A stretch of DNA of 21,978 nucleotides, from NCBI GenBank assembly GCA_052169645.1, contig JBQNCA010000027.1:1-21978 (forward strand), given 5' to 3'. The position numbers were made by a program, and so were the translations under genes. This DNA comes from JAIKWW01 sp052169645. Lineage in GTDB: Bacteria > Bacillota > Clostridia > Peptostreptococcales > Anaerovoracaceae. Shown here in pieces: positions 9,049 to 15,707 of this stretch. The notes under the pieces are model-generated. The model was not told the origin of the DNA, did no database searches, and was given only the letters and a program-made list of their open reading frames with translations. How positions within the stretch are numbered: the first letter of the stretch is position 1; the number at the start of each line of letters is the position of its first letter.

Positions 9049-9092
9049 GGAGCTTGAATTTGAAGCCATACGGCATATAGAGTCTTCATGCT
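9044..9092 (+). other. Possible folded RNA leader upstream of miaB
   Basis: AGCATGGAG (9044-9052) can pair with CTTCATGCT (9084-9092) as a nine-pair RNA stem with one G-U. It encloses two small hairpins, CTT-GAATTT-GAAG and GCC-ATAC-GGC, giving a three-way-junction-like shape. It does not match a riboswitch class I recognise, and T residues after it are sparse. It would be transcribed whole only from the upstream promoter at 8967-8996. Confidence 0.35.
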
Positions 9093-9128
9093 TTATTAAT
9101 GATTAAATAATATGGAGTGAAAGTAACC

Positions 9129-10463
9129 TTGAGCATATCAGAGAATAAAACTTATTATATTCAAACCTTCGGTTGTCAGATGAACGAGCACGATTCCGAA
9201 ACTATAGCGGGAATGTTGAAAGAAAAGGGATATGAGCCGACTCAGGAACGTGAGGGTGCAGGAATAATCATAATGAATACCTGCAGCGTACGTGAAAATG
9301 CGGATAACCGATTCTTCGGACAGCTTGGATTTGTAAAAAAAATCAGAGAAAAGCATCCGGGTACGATAGTTGCGGTTTGCGGGTGCATGATGCAGCAGCA
9401 GGAGATAGTCGATACTCTGAAAAAAAAATACAGCTGGGTGGATATTGTTTTCGGTACTATGAATATTCCTGAATTCCCGTCATTGTTGGATGATTATTTA
9501 GAGAAAAGGAAACGTGTGATTTCCATAAGGCAAAGGCAGGAGTCCGTGATGGACGGTAAAATTGCAGAGCGCAAGTATATTCATAAATCTTTTGTGAATA
9601 TTATGAACGGCTGCAACAATTTCTGTACCTACTGCATAGTTCCTTATACCCGAGGACGTGAAATGAGCCGTACACCGGAAAGTATCATAGATGAAATAAA
9701 AGGGCTGATTAATGACGGAGTAAAGGAAATCACTTTGTTGGGACAAAATGTAAATTCGTATGGAAACAGCGGAGCGGACGGATACGATTTTGCCGATTTG
9801 ATACATATGATTGATAGGCTTGAGGGTTTGGAGCGCATACGTTTTATGACCTCGCATCCTAAGGATCTTTCAGACAGATTGATAGCCTGCTTCGGTGAAT
9901 GTGAAAAGCTTTGCAATAATATACATTTACCCGTGCAATCGGGAAGCTCACGCATATTGAAGCTTATGAACAGAAAATATACCAAGGAAAGTTATTTGAA
10001 GCTTGTAGAAAAGCTGAGGACGGAGATACCGGAGATTACAATAACTACAGATATAATAGTAGGTTTTCCGGGCGAAACGGAGGAGGATTTTGAAGAAACC
10101 TTGGATTTGGTGCGAAAGGTAAGATATGATTCGGCATTTACCTTCCTGTATTCCATTCGAACGGGAACTCCTGCAGCCGATATGGAGGAACAGATTCCGG
10201 ACAGAATAAAGCATGAGAGATTTGAACGCCTGGTTGATGAGATAAATAAAATAACGGCAGAAAAAAATGCCATTTATAAAGGTAAAATTGAAAAGGTGCT
10301 CGTAGATGAGCCGAGTCAGAGAGGCGGAGACGGTATGTGCGCAGGTCGAACCGATGGCTTTAAGCTTGTAAATTTCAGATGTCCTGTTGAGCGCATAGGA
10401 AGCATTGCAGAGGTTCGTATAACGGATACTAATACTTTCAGTCTGGTAGGAGAATTGATATGA
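9129..10463 (+). CDS. miaB: tRNA-2-methylthio-N6-dimethylallyladenosine synthase (MiaB)
   Basis: Radical-SAM methylthiotransferase that adds a methylthio group to i6A37 next to the anticodon of tRNAs reading UNN codons. The 444-aa protein has the three-part family plan. The N-terminal UPF0004 domain has cluster cysteines at C16 (FGCQMNE), C52 (NTCSVRENA) and C86 (CGCMMQQ). The radical-SAM domain has CNNFCTYC (C162, C166, C169) and GREMSR. The C-terminal TRAM domain runs from about residue 380. Start: TTG 9129 sits eight bases after GGAGTGA (9114-9120). GTG 9117 is in frame but lies inside that site, so the TTG is preferred; it would add only four residues. The gene ends in an ATGA overlap with the next gene, implying translational coupling. 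MiaA, which makes the i6A substrate, is not in the window. Confidence 0.97.
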   Translation: MSISENKTYYIQTFGCQMNEHDSETIAGMLKEKGYEPTQEREGAGIIIMNTCSVRENADNRFFGQLGFVKKIREKHPGTIVAVCGCMMQQQEIVDTLKKKYSWVDIVFGTMNIPEFPSLLDDYLEKRKRVISIRQRQESVMDGKIAERKYIHKSFVNIMNGCNNFCTYCIVPYTRGREMSRTPESIIDEIKGLINDGVKEITLLGQNVNSYGNSGADGYDFADLIHMIDRLEGLERIRFMTSHPKDLSDRLIACFGECEKLCNNIHLPVQSGSSRILKLMNRKYTKESYLKLVEKLRTEIPEITITTDIIVGFPGETEEDFEETLDLVRKVRYDSAFTFLYSIRTGTPAADMEEQIPDRIKHERFERLVDEINKITAEKNAIYKGKIEKVLVDEPSQRGGDGMCAGRTDGFKLVNFRCPVERIGSIAEVRITDTNTFSLVGELI

Positions 10464-10846
10464 TTCGCATTGAAAACGACGACGGTAAAATAGGTTTGGG
10501 AAAGCCGGTATTTGCACGCATAGCTGCCGAACAGGCGGCAAAGTTTTCAGATAGAGCGGTTTTGACAAATTCTAAGGGTAAGCCTGTAAAAGTAGGATTG
10601 AGCGGGAAAGAATCTTTAAAGTATATCGAAGTTACCGAAACGGAATCAGGGGATGCCGTAGATTTGAAGCTGCACATAATGATAAGATTCGGAACCGGCA
10701 TAAAAAAGCTTAGCCATGAACTTTCCGATGCCGTCAGACAGGAGACCTTGAAGCTGACCGGGATAAAAATTCCGAATATTTATATACATATCACAGCGGT
10801 AAAATCCAAACGTGTAGCAAAACGTGATTTGGAGGTCAGGTGCTGA
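10460..10846 (+). CDS. Asp23/Gls24-family (DUF322) protein
   Basis: A 128-aa small cytoplasmic protein of the Asp23/YloU family. The family signature is the C-terminal half: a beta strand (VDLKLHIMIRFGTGIKKLS), a helix (ELSDAVRQETLKLTG) and a strand (IPNIYIHITAVK), at about residues 68-115. The N-terminal half is more diverged than usual, with a lysine-rich insert where the family has a VxGM-like loop. Members elsewhere are linked to cell-envelope stress, but the molecular role is unknown. Its position beside recG is familiar: in Bacillus a yloU gene lies upstream of the fatty-acid-kinase-like yloV and recG. Here no yloV/fakA gene lies between. The start codon overlaps the miaB stop (ATGA) and its stop overlaps the recG start (TGATG), so the three genes are probably co-translated. 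The name rests on pattern recognition only. Confidence 0.75.
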   Translation: MIRIENDDGKIGLGKPVFARIAAEQAAKFSDRAVLTNSKGKPVKVGLSGKESLKYIEVTETESGDAVDLKLHIMIRFGTGIKKLSHELSDAVRQETLKLTGIKIPNIYIHITAVKSKRVAKRDLEVRC

Positions 10847-12879
10847 TGCTGGTCAGTGAACTTAAAGGTGTGGGAAAGAAACGTGCGGAGCAGTTTGCGG
10901 CTGCGGGAATAATTACAACGTCGGATTTGCTCTCATTTTATCCCGTATCCTTTGAAAATTGGACAGATATCCGAAAAATATGCGATTTGCAGCCGGGTAT
11001 TAAATGTACCTTGAAGGTTTCTCTGCTCAATGCCAGAAATCATTTTCTGCGAGGGCAGAGAAAAATGATGATGAGATTAAAGGTCTCGGATGAAAGCGGC
11101 GTAATTGAAATAATATATTTCAATTCTAAATTTTATCAGCAGCAGGCTTTTATTCCGGGACATTCATATGCATTTTACGGGAGCATTTCAGAGGGCAAAG
11201 ACGGTATGATGCAGATGATCAATCCGAATTTTCAGGATATATCGGTAAATGCCGAGCTTAACATAAGACCCGTGTATCATACTATAAAGGGTATATCTCA
11301 AAGCATGCTCAGAGGGTTGATAGACCAAGCTTTATCGGAAGGAATTGTCGTGGAAGAAACCCTGCCTGAAGCTCTGCAGTCGGAGCATAAGCTTTGCAGC
11401 AGAGATTTCGCATTAAAGAATATACACTTTCCTGAAAACAGAAAAGCATATGCGGCGGCAAAATATAGATTTATATATGAGGAGCTGTTGTTTTTTCAGT
11501 TGGGCTTATTTTTGAAAGGCAACACAAGATGCAATCGGGGCGGCATATCTTATCCTGCAGATAAAAGTATTGATGATTTTTTGGATAAACTCAGTTTTCA
11601 GCTGACAGATGCTCAGCAGAGAGTATTGGCTGAGATAAATCGTGACATGGAGGCTGAAATTTCCATGCAGAGGTTGGTTCAGGGAGATGTAGGTTCCGGC
11701 AAAACCGTAATAGCAGCTGCAGCTTTATATAAAGCTGCAAAAAACGGTTGGCAGGGAGTACTGATGGCTCCTACGGAGCTGTTGGCAATGCAGCATTTTG
11801 AAAGCTTTTCAAAATTATTTGAAGACAGCGGCATAAATATAGGCTTCCTTTCATCTCATTTGTCAGCTTCTGAAAAAAGCTCCGTCCTGTCAGGTCTGAA
11901 AAATCATGAGATTGATATATTGATAGGGACAAATTCCGTGATACAGCCGGATGTTGAATATGACAAGCTGGGACTTGTAGTTACGGATGAACAGCACCGA
12001 TTCGGGGTAGGGCAAAGAATTGCTTTATCGGAAAAAGGTGAATCTCCCGATGTGCTCGTGATGACGGCAACTCCTATACCGAGAACTCTGGCTATGGTTT
12101 TGTACGGAGATTTTGATATATCGGTTATAGATGAGCTTCCTCCCGGCAGAAAGCCTGTAAAAACCGAAGTGAAGCCGCTTTCATCGAGAGCGGCTGTCTA
12201 TAGATCGGTAAAAAAGCAGTTGGAGCTTGGACGTCAAGCATATGCGGTTGCACCGCTGGTATCGGATTCCGAGGTTGTAGATGCGATGTCATCGGAAACT
12301 TTACGTGAAGATTTAATAAAACGCTTTCCTGCTTACAATATAGGTCTTGTAAACGGCAGCATGAAGCAGGAGGAAAAAGACAGGGTGATGTCCGAATTTG
12401 CAGCGGGACATATACATATTCTTGTTGCAACCGTGGTGATAGAGGTCGGAATCAATGTGCCGAATGCTACGATTATGGTTATAGAAAATGCCGAAAGATT
12501 CGGGCTTGCTCAGCTGCATCAGCTCAGAGGCAGGGTCGGCAGAGGCGGAGAACAATCATACTGTATGCTGCTTGTAGATAAGAATCAGGAATTGGGATAC
12601 AAGAGGGCGGAGGTGATTGCCTCAACCACAGACGGCTTCGAAATTTCAGACAAAGATTTGGAAATGCGAGGTCCGGGAGATTTTTTCGGAACCAGACAAC
12701 ACGGAACGGCAAATCTGCAGCTCGCCGATTTAAGTAGACATGCAGGTATATTGAATGAGCTTAGAGGCAAGGTTAAGGAAATATTGCAGGAAGACCCTGT
12801 ATTGGCAAAGCCGGAGAACCGTTTGCTTGCGGAGGGCGTGAACAGAATTTTCGGTAATACGGACAGACTTACAGTGTAG
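10846..12879 (+). CDS. recG: ATP-dependent DNA helicase RecG
   Basis: Branch-migration helicase that reverses stalled forks and processes Holliday junctions. The protein has 677 aa, normal for the family. An N-terminal wedge/HhH region begins SELKGVGKKRAEQF, followed by an OB-like fold to about residue 200. Helicase motifs follow: Walker A GDVGSGKT (about 279-286), LMAPTELLAMQH (Ia), DEQHRFGVGQR (about 380, motif II as DEQH rather than DEAD), TATPIPRT (III), then QLHQLRGRVGRG (about 556, VI) and the RecG-type tail GPGDFFGTRQHG. Start: ATG 10846, nine bases after GGAGGT (10831-10836), is better spaced than in-frame GTG 10840. The start overlaps the preceding stop (TGATG). A hairpin terminator at 12968-13010 closes this three-gene unit; ruvCAB, acting on the same junctions, follows. 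Confidence 0.97.
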   Translation: MLVSELKGVGKKRAEQFAAAGIITTSDLLSFYPVSFENWTDIRKICDLQPGIKCTLKVSLLNARNHFLRGQRKMMMRLKVSDESGVIEIIYFNSKFYQQQAFIPGHSYAFYGSISEGKDGMMQMINPNFQDISVNAELNIRPVYHTIKGISQSMLRGLIDQALSEGIVVEETLPEALQSEHKLCSRDFALKNIHFPENRKAYAAAKYRFIYEELLFFQLGLFLKGNTRCNRGGISYPADKSIDDFLDKLSFQLTDAQQRVLAEINRDMEAEISMQRLVQGDVGSGKTVIAAAALYKAAKNGWQGVLMAPTELLAMQHFESFSKLFEDSGINIGFLSSHLSASEKSSVLSGLKNHEIDILIGTNSVIQPDVEYDKLGLVVTDEQHRFGVGQRIALSEKGESPDVLVMTATPIPRTLAMVLYGDFDISVIDELPPGRKPVKTEVKPLSSRAAVYRSVKKQLELGRQAYAVAPLVSDSEVVDAMSSETLREDLIKRFPAYNIGLVNGSMKQEEKDRVMSEFAAGHIHILVATVVIEVGINVPNATIMVIENAERFGLAQLHQLRGRVGRGGEQSYCMLLVDKNQELGYKRAEVIASTTDGFEISDKDLEMRGPGDFFGTRQHGTANLQLADLSRHAGILNELRGKVKEILQEDPVLAKPENRLLAEGVNRIFGNTDRLTV

Positions 12880-12887
12880 ATTAAATT

Positions 12888-12966
12888 TCCGGCGGCATAG
12901 GGACTGTCAAGTCTACGCTCGCCTCCGATTGCGATGCGGCGATATTTTGTTGGACATGCGAAACGG
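12888..12966. other. GC-rich spacer segment, possible dispersed element remnant
   Basis: Between recG and the terminator lies about 80 bases of markedly higher GC than the neighbouring intergenic DNA (about 55 percent in 12901-12960 by hand count). It contains short inverted repeats (GACT-N4-AGTC; CGCC...GGCG). The minus strand is open across it, including IAIGGERRLDSPYAAGNL, but has no convincing start or partner. It may be a remnant of a dispersed repeat; no second full copy is in this window. Confidence 0.3.
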
Positions 12967-12967
12967 T

Positions 12968-13010
12968 AAGAGGTGAAAAGACAAACGTTTGTTTGATTTT
13001 TCACCTCTTT
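12968..13010 (+). terminator. Intrinsic terminator downstream of recG
   Basis: A perfect 12-base inverted repeat, AAGAGGTGAAAA (12968-12979) with TTTTCACCTCTT (12998-13009). A CAAACGTTTG palindrome in the loop could form an inner hairpin. The 3' flank is only mildly T-rich, so efficiency is uncertain, but position and stem strength fit. It is symmetrical enough to work in both directions. Confidence 0.75.
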
Positions 13011-13138
13011 CATGTTATTCTTAATGAAGATGATAATTTTTAATGAATACAAGGCGTTGCAGCATTTACAGCTATCGCAACACCTTAATATTTGTGTTAA
13101 AATATCATGTACATTTTTGCTCCTTCAGAGGATTTGAT

Positions 13139-13813
13139 ATGAAGATAATCGGAATAGATCCGGGCTATGCGCTTATGGGCTACGGAATTATAGAGAAAAA
13201 GGGAAACAGCCTTTCCGTATGTGATTACGGGAGCATTTCCACAGAGGCGGGAACGCCTTTGCCGGACAGATTGAAGTTTCTGTATTCATCGCTTATGGAT
13301 ATAATTACGGAGCATCAGCCGGAAGCGGCTGCCATAGAGGAATTGTTTTTTAATAATAATGCAAAGACCATTATAAATGTAGGTCAGGCGAGAGGTGTCG
13401 CAATACTTGCATGTGTAAATTCAGGATTGGAAATTTTCGAATATACGCCTTTGCAGATAAAGCAGGCGCTTACAGGCTATGGCAGAGCTGACAAGACGCA
13501 GGTACAACAGCTGGTAAAAATTCTATTGGGTTTGGATAAGGTGCCGAAGCCGGACGATACGGCTGATGCTCTTGCCGTATCTATATGCCATGCCCATTCT
13601 GCAAGGGGAGCATCACGTCTTGCAGACAGCATAGAGAAAGCTCTTTTGAAGGAAAAAAAACGTTCCGTGCGCAGGCATGGCAGTGTAAATGAGGTAGTTT
13701 CCGGATATATCAGAGATAAAGAAAACAAGAATACGGCTTCCACCTTGAAAAAAGATGAATTCCGTGCAAGAAGAAAATCTGCAAAAGAGGATTCATTCAG
13801 AATTATAAAATAG
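13139..13813 (+). CDS. ruvC: Crossover junction endodeoxyribonuclease RuvC with C-terminal basic extension
   Basis: Resolves Holliday junctions by symmetrical nicking, working with RuvAB. The acidic catalytic set is complete: D7 (GIDPG), E67 (AIEELFF), D140 and D143 (PDDTADALAV). The core ends near residue 165, while the protein continues to 224. The extra 55 to 60 residues are strongly basic (KEKKRSVRRH, RARRKSAK), probably disordered, and may bind DNA or another protein. Most RuvC proteins have about 160-190 residues. Start: ATG 13139 is six bases after AGAGGA (13127-13132) and gives the standard MKIIGIDPG opening; an upstream in-frame ATG at 13043 would add a non-conserved stretch. A small hairpin (GTTGC 13056 with GCAAC 13077) lies in the leader. 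ruvA follows after 35 bases. Confidence 0.96.
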   Translation: MKIIGIDPGYALMGYGIIEKKGNSLSVCDYGSISTEAGTPLPDRLKFLYSSLMDIITEHQPEAAAIEELFFNNNAKTIINVGQARGVAILACVNSGLEIFEYTPLQIKQALTGYGRADKTQVQQLVKILLGLDKVPKPDDTADALAVSICHAHSARGASRLADSIEKALLKEKKRSVRRHGSVNEVVSGYIRDKENKNTASTLKKDEFRARRKSAKEDSFRIIK

Positions 13814-13848
13814 CTGACAGGTATTAATATATTAGGATTATTTGATTT

Positions 13849-14463
13849 ATGATAAATTATATAAAAGGTAAAATCACAGATGCTTATGAAGGTGTATTGA
13901 TTATAGAGCGGGACGGCATAGGCTATGAGCTGAATGTACCTGCATCATCACTATATATGGCAAATGAGGATGAGGAAGTTACGGTTTTTACATATATGGC
14001 GGTTAGAGAGGACGATATAAGTCTGTACGGCTTTCATGACAGGGAGAGTCTTAGAATATTCCGAATGCTTATAAGCGTAAGCGGAGTCGGAGCAAAGGCG
14101 GGAATGTCGATACTTTCGGCTCTTACTACTGATGAAATAAAGCAAGCTGTAATGTATGACAGACCTGAGGTTTTGGCAAGAGCGCAGGGTATAGGCAAGA
14201 AAACCGCTCAGAGATTGGTGCTTGAGCTTGCAGATAAGATGAAAGACGAAGAGGCAGCTGTTATCAGTAACGTAAGCAGTGATGTTTCAGCCGGCAATAT
14301 TAAAGAAAATCTGATGATTGTAAATGAAACGGTAGAGGCTTTGCTTGCATTGGGATATATGAAATCCGAGGCTTCGGATGCGGTGGCTGCGGTTGATGAA
14401 AAGGATGCGAAGAGTGTTCAAAGCTGTCTGAAAGCTGCACTTAAAATCATGGCAAGAAGATAA
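13849..14463 (+). CDS. ruvA: Holliday junction branch migration complex subunit RuvA
   Basis: Binds four-way junctions and loads the RuvB motor. The protein has 204 aa, the normal length. Domain I is the OB fold (MINYIKGKI to about residue 65, with DISLYGFHDRESLRIF). Domain II carries the two HhH motifs (LISVSGVGAKAGMSIL and RAQGIGKKTAQRLVLEL, about 70-130). After a flexible linker, domain III (about 155-204, EALLALGYMKSEASDAV) contacts RuvB. The start is ATG 13849 with AGGA about 11 bases upstream, a long spacing that may mean modest translation. It sits 35 bases after ruvC and 35 bases before ruvB, the usual ruvCAB operon order. Confidence 0.97.
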   Translation: MINYIKGKITDAYEGVLIIERDGIGYELNVPASSLYMANEDEEVTVFTYMAVREDDISLYGFHDRESLRIFRMLISVSGVGAKAGMSILSALTTDEIKQAVMYDRPEVLARAQGIGKKTAQRLVLELADKMKDEEAAVISNVSSDVSAGNIKENLMIVNETVEALLALGYMKSEASDAVAAVDEKDAKSVQSCLKAALKIMARR

Positions 14464-14498
14464 TAATTTTTAAACAATAGTAAAGGAAGCTGTCTGAT

Positions 14499-15500
14499 AT
14501 GGAAACGGAACGCATTACAAATGTCGGATATATTGATGAAGATGTCGATATAGAGCTAAGTTTAAGACCTAAGCGTCTGGCGGATTATATAGGTCAGCAA
14601 AATGTAAAGGAAAATCTTGCTGTATACATTGAGGCTGCAAAACAAAGAGGAGAGCCGTTGGATCACGTTCTTTTTTATGGACCTCCCGGACTTGGAAAGA
14701 CAACTCTTGCAGGTATCATAGCAAATGAGATGAATGTTGATTTGAGGATAACCTCGGGTCCTGCAATAGGGAAAGCGGGAGACCTTGCTGCAATACTGAC
14801 CAATCTCGGAGAAAACGACGTGCTTTTTATCGATGAGATTCACAGACTTAACCGATCCGTAGAAGAAGTATTATACTCTGCTATGGAAGATTTTGCGATA
14901 GACATAGTTATAGGAAAAGGTCCTTCCGCAAGATCGCTGAGACTTGATATTCCGAGGTTTACGCTTATTGGGGCAACTACACGTGCAGGCAGTTTATCAG
15001 CCCCGCTTAGAGACAGGTTCGGAGTTATAAGCAAGTTTGAGCTTTATACTCCGAGAGAGTTGTCACGAATAATTCAGCGTTCTGCAAGTATTTTAAACAT
15101 TGAAGCGGAGAATACGGCTGTATATGAAATGTCGCTGAGATCCAGAGGAACTCCGAGGGTTGCAAACAGACTGCTTAAACGAGTGAGAGACTTTTCACAG
15201 GTTGAGGGTGACGGCAGGTTGGATATGGATATCGCCGACAGAACCTTTAATGCTCTGGGTGTTGATGAGTTGGGGCTTGAAGGTTTGGACAGGGATATAT
15301 TGACGCTTATAATAGAACGCTTTCACGGCGGACCTGTGGGCATAGAAACCATAGCGGCGGCAATAGGTGAAGAACGTGTTACAATAGAAGATGTGTATGA
15401 GCCATATTTGATACAGACGGGCTTGCTGAATCGGACTCCGAAAGGGCGAACAGTTACGGATATTGCATATAAACATCTTGGAATACAGCATGATGATTGA
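14499..15500 (+). CDS. ruvB: Holliday junction branch migration ATPase RuvB
   Basis: AAA+ hexameric motor that pulls DNA through the RuvA-bound junction. The 333-aa protein contains RPKRLADYIGQ near the N-terminus, Walker A GPPGLGKTTL (about 61-70), Walker B FIDEIHRLNRSVEEVLYSAM, sensor I LIGATTRAG, the arginine-finger region PLRDRFG, and the C-terminal winged helix with GGPVGIETIAAAIGE and EPYLIQTGLLNRTPKGR. ATG 14499 follows AAAGGA (14482-14487) by 11 bases. The frame stays open for 46 codons beyond the TGA stop (to TAA 15639-15641), and that tail contains the upstream copy of the 71-base repeat shared with the next gene. Confidence 0.97.
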   Translation: METERITNVGYIDEDVDIELSLRPKRLADYIGQQNVKENLAVYIEAAKQRGEPLDHVLFYGPPGLGKTTLAGIIANEMNVDLRITSGPAIGKAGDLAAILTNLGENDVLFIDEIHRLNRSVEEVLYSAMEDFAIDIVIGKGPSARSLRLDIPRFTLIGATTRAGSLSAPLRDRFGVISKFELYTPRELSRIIQRSASILNIEAENTAVYEMSLRSRGTPRVANRLLKRVRDFSQVEGDGRLDMDIADRTFNALGVDELGLEGLDRDILTLIIERFHGGPVGIETIAAAIGEERVTIEDVYEPYLIQTGLLNRTPKGRTVTDIAYKHLGIQHDD

Positions 15501-15641
15501 GGTTTTGATTTTGCAGGCGACAAAGTTGATTCGGAGATGAGGGCGAGCAGTATTTTAAAGCTGTCGGTTGTGAGGGCGCTTGCTGCGGTGATGCCCGGCG
15601 GCAATGTCAGAGTTGAAGTTTTCCGACAAGCCGAACGGTAA
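15501..15641 (+). pseudogene. Partial in-frame copy of the spoIID-like 5' coding region
   Basis: These 46 codons follow the ruvB TGA in the same frame and end at TAA 15639-15641. They read GFDFAGDKVDSE, then MRASSILKLSVVRALAAV, then a tail unlike the downstream gene (PGGNVRVEVFRQAER). The middle matches residues 20-41 of the SpoIID-like protein with only three changes. There is no separate ribosome binding site, so it is probably a fragment of a duplication. A readthrough extension of RuvB is formally possible but unlikely. Confidence 0.5.
15524..15594 (+). repeat. 71-base direct repeat, upstream copy
   Basis: Matches 15764-15834 at 68 of 71 positions with an offset of exactly 240 bases. The three differences (15538, 15577, 15592) are all C/T changes at second codon positions. 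The copy is intergenic, behind ruvB. Confidence 0.95.
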
Positions 15642-15707
15642 GTGTTGCAGGACGGTATAAAAATGCAGTACGGTATATGAATTGTAAAAAGAAGGAGCAG
15701 GTACTTT

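Noticed and set aside
13085..13105. Promoter with TAAAAT for ruvC
   Set aside because: The only correctly spaced -35 candidate (TCGCAA) matches three of six positions, too weak to call.
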